Source: SZUA-430 sp964646885 (lineage in GTDB: Bacteria > Pseudomonadota > Alphaproteobacteria > Micropepsales > Micropepsaceae). Taken from it: DNA of 35,206 nucleotides. Shown in pieces: positions 25,097 through 32,363 of the stretch (positions are counted from its first letter, which is position 1; the number at the start of each line of letters is the position of its first letter). The notes under the pieces are model-generated. The model worked only from the letters and a program-made list of their open reading frames with translations, ran no database searches and was not told the DNA's origin. The DNA is taken from the NCBI GenBank assembly GCA_964646885.1, contig CAZYFM010000020.1, positions 1-35,206 on the forward strand. The letters run 5' to 3'. A program made the translations under genes and the position numbers.

Positions 25097-26086
25097 ATGA
25101 TCGATCCCTTTGGCCGCAAGATCACCTACCTGCGTGTATCGGTGACGGACCGCTGCGACTTCCGCTGCACCTATTGCATGGCGGAGGACATGACGTTTTT
25201 GCCCAAGGCCGACCTGCTGACACTTGAAGAGCTCGACCGCCTCTGTTCGGCCTTCGTCGCCAAGGGCGTGCGCCGCATCCGGATCACGGGCGGGGAGCCG
25301 CTTGTCAGGCGCAATGTGATGTCCCTGTTCCGAAGCCTCGGCAGGCATCTGAAGGACGGGGCGCTGGACGAGGTGACGCTCACCACGAACGGAAGCCAGC
25401 TTGCGCGCTTTGCTTCGGAGCTGCGCGAGGCCGGCGTGCGTCGCGTCAACGTCTCCCTCGACACGCTCGACGCCGCGAAGTTCGAGCGGATCACGCGTTG
25501 GGGAAAACTGGATCGCGTTCTCGAAGGCATCGAGACCGCGCGAAGTGCGGGCCTGCAGGTCAAGATCAACGCCGTCGCCTTGCGTGGCGTCAACGAGGAC
25601 GAGATCGCGGACATGGTCCTCTGGTCCCATGGCAAGGGCATGGATCTGACGCTGATCGAGACCATGCCGATGGGCGACATCGACGGGGACCGAACCGAGC
25701 ACTATCTGCCGCTCTCGGTCGTGCGCGCACAGCTCGGCCAGCGCTTCACGTTGAAAGAGACGGATTACAGGACCGGAGGCCCCGCGCGCTACGTGGAGGT
25801 CGCCGAAACGGGAAGGCGGATCGGCTTCATCACGCCGCTGACGCATAACTTCTGCGAAAGCTGCAACCGCGTGCGTCTTACATGCACGGGCTCGCTGTAC
25901 ATGTGCCTCGGCCAGGAAGACCGCGCCGAGTTCAGGCAGTTGCTCAGGGCGACATCGACGGACGAGGAACTCGGCGTTGCGATCGATGAGGCGATCTCGC
26001 GCAAGCCGAAAGGGCATGACTTCGTCATCGACAGGCGACGCAACGCGCCTTCCGTGCCGCGCCACATGTCGCTCACGGGGGGATGA
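25097..26086 (+). CDS. moaA: GTP 3',8-cyclase MoaA (molybdenum cofactor biosynthesis)
   Basis: Radical SAM enzyme that, with MoaC, turns GTP into cyclic pyranopterin monophosphate, the first step of Moco synthesis. 329 residues. The SAM-binding [4Fe-4S] motif is C20-x3-C24-x2-C27 (DRCDFRCTYCM). The second cluster is held by C253, C256 and C270, the C-x2-C-x13-C spacing of E. coli MoaA. ITGGEPL is the SAM-binding GGE motif. The protein ends in Gly-Gly (MSLTGG), the conserved tail needed for catalysis. AAGG lies eight bases before ATG 25097. It overlaps nadK by ATGA and is near a molybdoenzyme gene. Confidence 0.97.
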   Translation: MIDPFGRKITYLRVSVTDRCDFRCTYCMAEDMTFLPKADLLTLEELDRLCSAFVAKGVRRIRITGGEPLVRRNVMSLFRSLGRHLKDGALDEVTLTTNGSQLARFASELREAGVRRVNVSLDTLDAAKFERITRWGKLDRVLEGIETARSAGLQVKINAVALRGVNEDEIADMVLWSHGKGMDLTLIETMPMGDIDGDRTEHYLPLSVVRAQLGQRFTLKETDYRTGGPARYVEVAETGRRIGFITPLTHNFCESCNRVRLTCTGSLYMCLGQEDRAEFRQLLRATSTDEELGVAIDEAISRKPKGHDFVIDRRRNAPSVPRHMSLTGG

Positions 26087-26853
26087 TGAAGTTCAGCAAG
26101 CCCATGTTCGTGGCCTCAACGGCTGTCGAGGCGCAGTCCGCATTGCGAGACCTGACACGCCGCTATGGGAATGCCAGGTCCGAGGCAGACCTTGTCGTGG
26201 CACTTGGCGGCGACGGCTTCATGCTTCAGACCATCCACAAGATGCACAAGCGAGGCCTGCCCATTTTCGGCATGAATTGCGGTTCGGTCGGCTTCCTGAT
26301 GAATGACTTTGCCGTCGACGACCTGCTCGACCGGCTCGAAACGGCGAAGGCGCAGTCGATCCATCCCTTGCGCATGAAGGCAAAGACAGCCGACGGCAAG
26401 TCTGTCACCGCGCTGGCCTTCAACGAGGTCTCGATGCTGCGTGAGACGCGCCAGGCCGCCAAGATCGAAGTGCGTGTCGATGGCCGCGTGAGGCTCGAGG
26501 AACTGATTTGCGACGGTATCCTGCTGTCCACGCCCGCGGGTTCGACGGCCTATAACCTGTCCGTCAATGGACCGATCCTGCCGATCGATTCAGCCCTGCT
26601 GGCCTTGACGCCCATCAGTGCCTTCCGCCCGCGCCGCTGGCGAGGCGCGCTCCTGCCGCGCGCGGCAAAAGTGGTCTTCAGCATGCACGAGGCCGAGAAG
26701 CGGCCGGTCAGCGCCGTGGCCGACCACACGGAAGTGCGCGAAGTGATCGAAGTCGCGGTGGCCGAAGACACGTCGGTATCGGTCAGCATCCTGTTCGACG
26801 CCGACCGTTCGCTCGAGGAGCGCATCCTCGCAGAGCAGTTCGTGACGGGCTAG
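26083..26853 (+). CDS. nadK: NAD kinase
   Basis: Phosphorylates NAD+ to NADP+, the only route to NADP. 256 residues, the usual size in Alphaproteobacteria. Motifs: ALGGDGFML (GGDG at 42-45), MNCGSVGFLMND (the second conserved block), ICDGILLSTPAGSTAYNLSVNGPI (NAD-binding and catalytic region), and the C-terminal ADHTEV. ATG 26083 overlaps the moaA stop (ATGA), and a second in-frame ATG follows at 26086, so the start could be either. The gene is translationally coupled to moaA. Its stop overlaps that of the convergent Nudix gene by CTAG (26850-26853). Confidence 0.95.
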   Translation: MMKFSKPMFVASTAVEAQSALRDLTRRYGNARSEADLVVALGGDGFMLQTIHKMHKRGLPIFGMNCGSVGFLMNDFAVDDLLDRLETAKAQSIHPLRMKAKTADGKSVTALAFNEVSMLRETRQAAKIEVRVDGRVRLEELICDGILLSTPAGSTAYNLSVNGPILPIDSALLALTPISAFRPRRWRGALLPRAAKVVFSMHEAEKRPVSAVADHTEVREVIEVAVAEDTSVSVSILFDADRSLEERILAEQFVTG

Positions 26854-27653
26854 CCCCGGATCGACGAAAGCGGCTCTTCGATCTTGCCATAGCCCGCTTC
26901 CTCCGGGATCGTCAGCACCTGCTTGTCACCGCGCGACTCCACGAGAGGCTCGACGGTGACCACTTTCGTGTGCCGTGCCGTGGCGAGCGCTTCTGCAACA
27001 TTCGCCGACTTTCCAAGCTTGATGAGGTTCATCTTCGTCGGGAAGATGATGGTCCAGCGCTTGTCGTTGATGGCTTCGTTCGGATTGACCCACACGGAGT
27101 CGACCGACTCCGACCCGTCATGCCGCCCCAGTTGTCCCTTCGGCGCCTCCGCGAGGTAGAAGTGCGTGTCGAAACGCTTGGGCATGAATGCGGGCGTGAT
27201 CCAGTGCGCGAACGGAACGAGCGCATCGACCGCAAGCGTCAGCTTCTCCGTTTCAAGGAACTCCGCGAGCCCCTTTTCGCTGGCGTTCAATTGCGGACGC
27301 CACGGGGCGAGGGCAGTCGCAGAAGCCGCGTCGAGGAGCGTCGACGAGCCCTTCGGTCTTGCCAGCAGGATGCCGGATTCCTCGAAGCCCTCGCGGATCG
27401 CGCACGCGGCAAGGCTCAACCGGTAATCGTCGAGGCCGGTTGCGCCATCGCAATGACCGCGGATCGCGGGGTTCAGGTCGTGCGGATCAACCTTGCCGCC
27501 GGGAAAAACGAGCGCGCCCGAGGCAAAATCGATCTGGTGATGACGTTTTACCATGAAAACTTCGATACCGGAGGCTCCGTCGCGCAGCAGGAGAAGCGTA
27601 GCGGAAGCCAGTGGTCCCTGCGATTTTTTTGGCTCTGCGCCTTGGTTGCTCAT
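26850..27653 (-). CDS. Nudix hydrolase, NUDT19-like (acyl-CoA diphosphatase family)
   Basis: 267 residues. The Nudix box is split: FPGGKVDPHD is followed by an insertion of about 25 residues before AACAIREGFEESGILLA, which carries the catalytic REGFEESG half. This broken box and the HWITPAFMPKRFDTHFYLAEAP segment are typical of the NUDT19/RP2-like group, whose animal member cleaves CoA and acyl-CoA to phosphopantetheine and ADP. Metal-binding Glu residues of REGFEESG are intact, so activity is likely; the CoA substrate is by family analogy. I chose ATG 27653 (MSNQGAEPKK); the frame runs on to 28097 but there it is antisense to the EAL gene. It diverges from the EAL gene across 133 bases. Confidence 0.85.
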   Translation of the reverse strand: MSNQGAEPKKSQGPLASATLLLLRDGASGIEVFMVKRHHQIDFASGALVFPGGKVDPHDLNPAIRGHCDGATGLDDYRLSLAACAIREGFEESGILLARPKGSSTLLDAASATALAPWRPQLNASEKGLAEFLETEKLTLAVDALVPFAHWITPAFMPKRFDTHFYLAEAPKGQLGRHDGSESVDSVWVNPNEAINDKRWTIIFPTKMNLIKLGKSANVAEALATARHTKVVTVEPLVESRGDKQVLTIPEEAGYGKIEEPLSSIRG

Positions 27654-27786
27654 GTCGCCCCGTAAAAGCTGTTTCAAATTGTAAAAGTTCAAATCTGCGC
27701 GCAGCTTACGACGCTCCCTTAAATGATCAAAGCGATACTGTGACCAGCGGCACATAGCCCGCACCACGAGAGGTTTCAGTACGCTC

Positions 27787-29025
27787 ATGAGCGACAGGTC
27801 ATTCCGTCTGGCGGCATCCGACATCGATCTTGCCTTTGAACGGCAGGAGTTCCTTCTGGTATTCCAGCCCAAGGTCGACCTGGCGACGTCGCGCATGTCA
27901 GGCGCCGAGGCCTTCATTCGCTGGCAGCATCCGCAATACGGGCTGCTGCCCCCGGGTCTCTTCCTGGATTTCATCGAAGCCGAGGGCCGCATGCCGGACC
28001 TCACCAGCTTCGTGTTCAACACGGCCTTTGCCGCTGCGCAGAAGTGGACGTCGCAGGGCCGCAACTGGACTGTTTCGATCAACGTGGCCCCTGGCACGGT
28101 GACGGCGCCAGACTTCCGTCAGGGCCTTGCTCAGCTCCTGCACAAGTATGGACTGAAGCCGCAGCAGGTGATCATCGAGATCCCCGAGCGTGCAGTGGCG
28201 CAGGAACCCGGCACGTTGTGCGACGCGCTCAACGCCGTGCGCGCGATGGGCGTGCAGGTGGCGCTCGATGGCGGCGGCATTGTTCCCGTCGATCTCACGC
28301 AGTTCAAGCCGATGCCCTTCAATTCGATCAAGGTGGGCGGCCCCGCCAGCATTCGCCTGGCGCAGCGCCTGGGCCTGAAGGGGAAGGGCGCGATTGCAGC
28401 GCGCATGCGCTATGCGCAGCATTTCAAGATGGAGGCCGTCGCCGTCGGCGCCGAGGATGAACCGACAATGGCAGGGCTTGCGGATGTCGGCTTCACCGCC
28501 GCGCAGGGCATCTGGATCCAGAAGCCGTTGCCGCTGGATGAACTCCTCGCGTGGGATGGCAAGTGGGCGCGCGGTTGCGTGGCCGTTGATCAGGTCGCAC
28601 CGGTCGGCCTGACGCCCTCACTGACCGTTCCGCGCTCTCAGGTCATGCCCGAGCAGCCCCTGGCAAGGGACATTCATCAGCCGCCGCGCGCCCCCGAGCC
28701 GCGTGAAGCCGCGGCGCCGGAAGACACGGAGAAGTCTCCGCTGCCTGCCGCCGGCGTGACGAAGGAAGACATGCAGCGTGTGCTGGAGGCCGTTCGTGCC
28801 AAGCGTGCTGCAGCGCACCAGCCCACCTTGCAGCCCAAGCCGGTACAGCGCGCCGAGCCCACGATGCCGGTCCTCGAGGGCGACGATCTCGAGGACATTG
28901 TCGAGGACGAGGAGCCTGAAAGGCCCGCACTCGCCGGCAAGCGGCAGGGCTTCGGTCCGCCAGGCGAGGCCCTGCCCGACATGAAGGGGCTGGTCGAACG
29001 CAGGACCGCGCTGACAGGCGGTTGA
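27787..29025 (+). CDS. Degenerate EAL-domain protein with long disordered tail
   Basis: 412 residues: an EAL domain (about 12-255) and a Pro/Glu-rich disordered tail (about 265-412) that includes an acidic run (EGDDLEDIVEDEEPERP). EAL domains hydrolyse cyclic di-GMP. Compared with the RocR active site, retained residues are E41 (AEAFIRW, an EAF variant of EAL), N99, E131, D161, K182, E223 and Q240. Lost are the second Asp of DDFG (here ALDGGGI, Gly162), the Asp of IKID (Gly184) and the Glu of AEGVE (here AVGAE, Val220), the last being the proposed catalytic base. It is probably not an active phosphodiesterase; it may bind c-di-GMP or a protein. No GGDEF is attached. A perfect terminator follows at 29051-29081. 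Confidence 0.88.
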   Translation: MSDRSFRLAASDIDLAFERQEFLLVFQPKVDLATSRMSGAEAFIRWQHPQYGLLPPGLFLDFIEAEGRMPDLTSFVFNTAFAAAQKWTSQGRNWTVSINVAPGTVTAPDFRQGLAQLLHKYGLKPQQVIIEIPERAVAQEPGTLCDALNAVRAMGVQVALDGGGIVPVDLTQFKPMPFNSIKVGGPASIRLAQRLGLKGKGAIAARMRYAQHFKMEAVAVGAEDEPTMAGLADVGFTAAQGIWIQKPLPLDELLAWDGKWARGCVAVDQVAPVGLTPSLTVPRSQVMPEQPLARDIHQPPRAPEPREAAAPEDTEKSPLPAAGVTKEDMQRVLEAVRAKRAAAHQPTLQPKPVQRAEPTMPVLEGDDLEDIVEDEEPERPALAGKRQGFGPPGEALPDMKGLVERRTALTGG

Positions 29026-29050
29026 GGCACGACATCGCGAAATGTGCTAG

Positions 29051-29081
29051 GAGTCCGCTGGTCAACAGCGGACTCTTTTTT
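29051..29081 (+). terminator. Perfect intrinsic terminator of the EAL gene, abutting the next start codon
   Basis: GAGTCCGCTG (29051-29060), loop GTCAA, CAGCGGACTC (29066-29075), then six T (29076-29081). This is the strongest terminator in the window. It begins 26 bases after the EAL stop codon and ends one base before the methyltransferase ATG at 29083. Confidence 0.9.
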
Positions 29082-29082
29082 C

Positions 29083-29697
29083 ATGGGCTTTTACGAACGC
29101 AGGATCCTGCCCTGGCTTCTCGACATGGCGATGAGTGCCAAGCCGATCACGCACCAGCGGCGCAAGGTTGTTCCCCTGGCTGAAGGCCGCGTGCTCGAGA
29201 TCGGGATGGGGGCCGGCCAGAACCTCGCCTTCTACGACCCCGCGCGCGTCTCCCACATCTGGGGGCTTGAGCCGTCGGCCGAGATGCGCGAGCGCGCCCG
29301 CAAGCGGGCGAAGGACCTCAGCATCGGTCTCGATTTCCTCGACCTGAAGGCCGAGGAGATTCCGCTTGATGACAAGGCGGCAGACACCGTGCTTGTCACC
29401 TACACGCTCTGCACCATTCCGGAAGTCGTCCGCGCGCTCAAGGGCATGCGCCGCGTGCTGAAGCCGGGCGGCCGGCTCATCTTCTGCGAACATGGCAAGG
29501 CCCCGGACGAAGACGTGCGCAAATGGCAGGAGCGCATCACGCCGCTCTGGAAGGCCATCGGCGGCGGCTGCCACGTGGGCCGACCGATCCCGGAACTCAT
29601 CCGCGAAGGCGGTTTCGAGATTGAGAAGATGGAAACCATGTACCTGCCGGCGACCCCGCGCTTTGCCGGTTTCAACTACTGGGGAACGGCGAAGTAG
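29083..29697 (+). CDS. Class I SAM-dependent methyltransferase
   Basis: 204 residues, Methyltransf_11-like Rossmann fold. Motif I is VLEIGMGAGQNLAFY (SAM binding), then WGLEPSAEMRERARKR (acidic end of strand 2), IPLDDKAADTVLVTYTLCTI (motif II) and RVLKPGGRLIFCEHG (motif III). The N-terminus MGFYERRILPWLLDMAM is typical of a common proteobacterial family of unknown substrate, which supports ATG 29083. That start has no ribosome-binding site, because the bases before it are the T-run of a terminator. A GTG at 29044 would read through the hairpin and lacks support. The transcript is probably leaderless or starts inside the hairpin. The YiiX-like gene follows after 69 bases. Confidence 0.85.
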   Translation: MGFYERRILPWLLDMAMSAKPITHQRRKVVPLAEGRVLEIGMGAGQNLAFYDPARVSHIWGLEPSAEMRERARKRAKDLSIGLDFLDLKAEEIPLDDKAADTVLVTYTLCTIPEVVRALKGMRRVLKPGGRLIFCEHGKAPDEDVRKWQERITPLWKAIGGGCHVGRPIPELIREGGFEIEKMETMYLPATPRFAGFNYWGTAK

Positions 29698-29766
29698 CGC
29701 CGCGCGCGACTTCATTAATCACGTGCCTTGGGGCTCCGTTTACGCGCGGGGCCTATGCTGGAGCCC

Positions 29767-30531
29767 ATGAAATTCAACGTTGAACATGTTCTCATTGGCG
29801 CAACGGCCGTGGTCGTCGTCGCGGCATGGCTGCTTTCGGGCGTGTCGTTCGACCGGGGCATGAAGGACTGGCACGATGGCGACATCGTGGTCCAGGAATC
29901 GAAGTCGGTTCCCGTGCTGCCCGCCTTCACGAACGGGGACAGTTTGCCTGTGCACATCGGGGTCGTGCGCGTCACGGAAGCGGGGCCTGTCGTGATCGAG
30001 GCCCGGGAGACGGTGGTTGAAACGCCGCTCGCGGATTTTGTGGCCAGGGGAAAGTCCCGCGCCTATGCCGTCTATCGCGTCGAGGGCATCGACGCCGGGC
30101 GCGGCGCGCAGGTCATCGCGGCCGCAAAGGCCAGGCTCGGCCAGCCGGGTGATTTCTTCCTCGATGAGACGCCGGACAATCTCTATTCAAGCGAACTCGT
30201 GCGCCTGTCCTTTGCCGCGGCCGGCATCACGCTGGGAGAAACCGCGCGTCTGCGCGACCTGGTGAAGGAGCGTCCGCAGGTCGTTGCGCGCTTCATGGGA
30301 CGCTGGTCGGAAAGCCGCCCCTGCAAGCGCCGCTACCTGGACCATGACCAGTGCTGGGGGCTCGTGGGCAGCTACGAAGTCATCCCGCCGCAATCCATCG
30401 TTGCCGACGCGCGCGTGAAGCGCATCTTCGAGGCGGAGGGAACGGGCGGCGCCATGATCGCCGAAAGGGCGCAGCCGGCCGCCGGGGCACAGGGCCCGGG
30501 AGCACCGGCAGCGGTGGGATTACGGCCGTAG
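29767..30531 (+). CDS. YiiX-like NlpC/P60-fold protein with catalytic Cys replaced by Ser
   Basis: 254 residues: an N-terminal membrane anchor (about 8-25) and a permuted papain-like (YiiX/C92) domain facing the periplasm. It follows E. coli YiiX closely in pattern: WHDGDIVVQES, the catalytic His63 (SLPVHIGVV), VIEARETVVETPLADFVARG, RLGQPGDFFL, and the C-terminal VIPPQSIVAD. Where YiiX has QYCSEVV this protein has NLYSSELV, so the nucleophile Cys is Ser141; the codon is TCA. Either it is inactive, or it uses Ser. Family substrates are thought to be lipids or peptide/amide bonds but are unproven. The start is uncertain: ATG 29767 or ATG 29755. The 3' end overlaps the convergent methyltransferase gene by 12 bases. 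Confidence 0.78.
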   Translation: MKFNVEHVLIGATAVVVVAAWLLSGVSFDRGMKDWHDGDIVVQESKSVPVLPAFTNGDSLPVHIGVVRVTEAGPVVIEARETVVETPLADFVARGKSRAYAVYRVEGIDAGRGAQVIAAAKARLGQPGDFFLDETPDNLYSSELVRLSFAAAGITLGETARLRDLVKERPQVVARFMGRWSESRPCKRRYLDHDQCWGLVGSYEVIPPQSIVADARVKRIFEAEGTGGAMIAERAQPAAGAQGPGAPAAVGLRP

Positions 30532-31176
30532 CGCGGAGTAGAGCGAGATCGAGCCCGACGGCGTCGGGATCGACATGTTTTCGCGCACCAGCAGGAAGCC
30601 AGCCTCGGAAATCAGTACCGGCAGCTTGCCTTCGGCATGCGGACGCGTGTTCGCGTCGCCATCGATCACCTGCACATGACGGAAGGCAAAGCGCATGAGC
30701 GGCGATTTCTGCTCGCCGTAATCGGCAACGTGAAGTTCGCCGCCGCTCTCGAGCGCGGCGAAGGCGCTGCGCAGGGCGGCACGCTTGGCGTCCATGGGGA
30801 TCTGGTGCAGCACGAGGCTCGTCACGATCTTGTTTGGCCGGTTGGCCGCCGCCGACGCGGCAACACCTTCGGCAAAACCCTGCGAGAAGTGGACGAGGAC
30901 GCCCGCATCACGGGCACGGGCCTCTGCACGTGTCAGCACTTCGGGATCGGGATCGGTTCCGTACACCGAGGCGGAAGGGCAGGCCTGCTTGAGCAGGATG
31001 GCCAGCGAGCCATTGCCGCAACCGGCATCCAGGATGACATCGCGAGGTTGGGGCGCGATCTGCTTGACGAACGCGCGCTGCCATGTCCGCTCGCACGTCA
31101 TGAGCGCGTGCGTCGCGTCATAGAATGGCGTCAGGCTGGACTCTCCCAGTGACGGGATCAAGGCACGTTCATGCAT
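30520..31176 (-). CDS. Class I SAM-dependent methyltransferase
   Basis: 218 residues. SAM-binding motif I is VILDAGCGNGSLAILL, followed by VYGTDPDPEVLTRAEARA, IVTSLVLHQIPMDAKRAAL (motif II) and FAALESGGELHVADYG (motif III). The VLHQI stretch and helix order suggest a small-molecule methyltransferase of the UbiE/arsenite-type group; substrate unknown. ATG 31176 has GGGGAG about eight bases upstream. It is not closely related to the neighbouring methyltransferases. Its last 12 bases overlap the YiiX-like gene on the other strand. A small hairpin (31193-31209) lies in its leader. Confidence 0.9.
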   Translation of the reverse strand: MHERALIPSLGESSLTPFYDATHALMTCERTWQRAFVKQIAPQPRDVILDAGCGNGSLAILLKQACPSASVYGTDPDPEVLTRAEARARDAGVLVHFSQGFAEGVAASAAANRPNKIVTSLVLHQIPMDAKRAALRSAFAALESGGELHVADYGEQKSPLMRFAFRHVQVIDGDANTRPHAEGKLPVLISEAGFLLVRENMSIPTPSGSISLYSALRP

Positions 31177-31192
31177 GTCCGGTTCTCCCCAA

Positions 31193-31209
31193 CCGGGTTG
31201 AGAACCCGG
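31193..31209. repeat. Short hairpin in the leader of the minus-strand methyltransferase
   Basis: CCGGGTT (31193-31199) and AACCCGG (31203-31209) form a 7-bp stem around GAG, 17 bases before the start codon at 31176. It could be an operator or a leader stem close to the ribosome-binding site. Confidence 0.3.
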
Positions 31210-31231
31210 ATGTAGTTACGGTGCAGTATGG

Positions 31232-31268
31232 ATTCAACATCTGACAACAACATGACGTATTCAACATC
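31232..31268. repeat. Direct repeat ATTCAACATC
   Basis: Two exact copies of ATTCAACATC at 31232-31241 and 31259-31268, 27 bases apart, in an AT-rich intergenic stretch between two minus-strand methyltransferase genes. This is where the promoter of the 31176 gene should lie, so the copies may be regulator sites. No factor assigned. Confidence 0.35.
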
Positions 31269-31286
31269 ATCATTGTGACGGCGGTC

Positions 31287-31961
31287 TCAGGAAGTCCTGA
31301 CGGAATATTCCATTCCGTGTCCCAGAGGCAGCGTTACGGAATCGAAGCCGTTTTCTCGATTCTGCATATGCGCAACGTAGGGCCGCAGGGTCTTTTTGAA
31401 AGTGAAAACATTGTCAGCAATCACGGCAGCGCCTGCACGCAATTTGGGCGTGAGCATCTTCACCATTGGAAGATAAATGTCCTTCCAGCCATCGAGCAGC
31501 AACAAATCTATTGGCTCTTCGAGGTTTGAGAGTGTGTTCATTGCGTCGCCCTCGCGTATGTCGACAAATTGGGCGAGCCCTGCTTGCGCGACATTTGCGC
31601 GCGCTGAATTTACTTTTTCAGGGACAAGTTCGGTGCCGATGACTTTTCCGCCATTCGCGCGAGCGGCTGCCGCGAGGTAAATCGTCGAAATCCCGAAGGA
31701 CGTACCAAACTCGACGATGCGCTTCGCATTCAGCAGGCGCGCCGTAACATACAGAAATTTTCCTTGATCGGGATCGACCGGAATATAGGCGTCCTTGAGA
31801 TAGGGTATGGCGCCATCGATGGCGGGCCTGCCCTTCACGACACTCCACGCAATCGAGGGCAGGGCGCGCAGGAAGACAAAGGCATCCTGGCGTGCGCGTC
31901 GATGAAGCTCGGCCAGCGTTGACGAGATGCGCGGATCATCGAGGGTTGTGACAGGGCTCAC
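31287..31961 (-). CDS. O-methyltransferase (class I SAM), low-GC gene
   Basis: 224 residues. The core is that of catechol/caffeoyl-CoA-type O-methyltransferases: RIVEFGTSFGISTIYLAAAAR (motif I), VIGTELVPEKVNSARAN, then IDLLLLDGWKDIYLPMVKML with the conserved Asp, and AGAAVIADNVFTF. These suggest methylation of a hydroxyl or carboxyl on an aromatic or CoA-bound substrate; identity unknown. GC is clearly lower than around it: 31441-31560 is 48% by hand count against 67% at 30841-30900, suggesting recent acquisition. The start GTG 31961 overlaps the ferredoxin stop (GTGA), so the two are translated together under the TetR operator. Confidence 0.88.
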   Translation of the reverse strand: MSPVTTLDDPRISSTLAELHRRARQDAFVFLRALPSIAWSVVKGRPAIDGAIPYLKDAYIPVDPDQGKFLYVTARLLNAKRIVEFGTSFGISTIYLAAAARANGGKVIGTELVPEKVNSARANVAQAGLAQFVDIREGDAMNTLSNLEEPIDLLLLDGWKDIYLPMVKMLTPKLRAGAAVIADNVFTFKKTLRPYVAHMQNRENGFDSVTLPLGHGMEYSVRTS

Positions 31962-32308
31962 TTAACGGTCCTTTCCCGTTCGGGGTTGAGGAGGCGGATG
32001 GCGTGTTCCGGGCAGGCTTTGACGCAGAGCCCGCAGGCATGACAGGCGTCGCCATTGATGACGAAGGCCTGTCGACCGCCGTGGACCTTCACCTTGATCC
32101 AGGTCGTCCACGACAGCGCGCCGAGTTCTTCGGCCGTCAGCTTGCGCAGCTCGAACACGTCGAAGGGGCAGACCTCCGCGCAGTCACCGGCGCCTTCGCA
32201 TCTTGTGTAGGAAATGACGGGCACGACACGCCCGGCTTCGTCGGTGCATGGCGCACCAGCCTTGGCGTTGGAGGAGCCGGCGTTCGGCGATGGATCTGCA
32301 GCGGCCAT
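31958..32308 (-). CDS. Ferredoxin with two cluster motifs (probable 3Fe-4S/4Fe-4S)
   Basis: 116 residues. The C-terminal motif is complete: C89-x2-C92-x2-C95-x3-C99-P, a [4Fe-4S] site. The N-terminal motif RCEGAGDCAEVCPFDVFEL has only C37, C43 and C47, with Ala where the second Cys of CxxCxxCxxxCP would be, which fits a [3Fe-4S] cluster as in seven-iron ferredoxins. A 30-residue Ala/Ser/Asp tail precedes it. Likely an electron donor to an oxygenase or reductase; the partner is not evident. I chose ATG 32308 with GGGAA eight bases upstream; a TTG at 32335 overlaps the operator. Its stop overlaps the O-methyltransferase start. Divergent from and presumably controlled by the TetR regulator. Confidence 0.9.
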   Translation of the reverse strand: MAAADPSPNAGSSNAKAGAPCTDEAGRVVPVISYTRCEGAGDCAEVCPFDVFELRKLTAEELGALSWTTWIKVKVHGGRQAFVINGDACHACGLCVKACPEHAIRLLNPERERTVK

Positions 32309-32328
32309 GGACCGGTTCCCGTTGAAAA

Positions 32329-32363
32329 TGAGCAATCACTCATGTTATACGAGCAAATACTCA
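32329..32363. promoter_or_regulatory. Double TetR-type operator between ferredoxin and tetR genes
   Basis: Two near-identical 14-bp imperfect palindromes: TGAGCAATCACTCA (32329-32342) and CGAGCAAATACTCA (32350-32363), centres 21 bp apart, which is two helical turns. The first is flanked by A and T, extending the ATGAG/CTCAT arms. A third half-site, TACTCG, lies at 32371-32376. On the minus strand TATAAC (32349-32344) between the sites could be the -10 box of the ferredoxin gene. Size and location in an 82-base divergent spacer fit self-regulation by the adjacent TetR protein. Confidence 0.75.

Noticed and set aside
25052..26065. 337-codon minus-strand frame opposite moaA
   Set aside because: Shadow of moaA; no motif and no ribosome-binding site.
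27654..28097. N-terminal extension of the Nudix gene to 28097
   Set aside because: The extra 148 codons are antisense to the EAL gene and to the divergent spacer; ATG 27653 gives the family-typical start.
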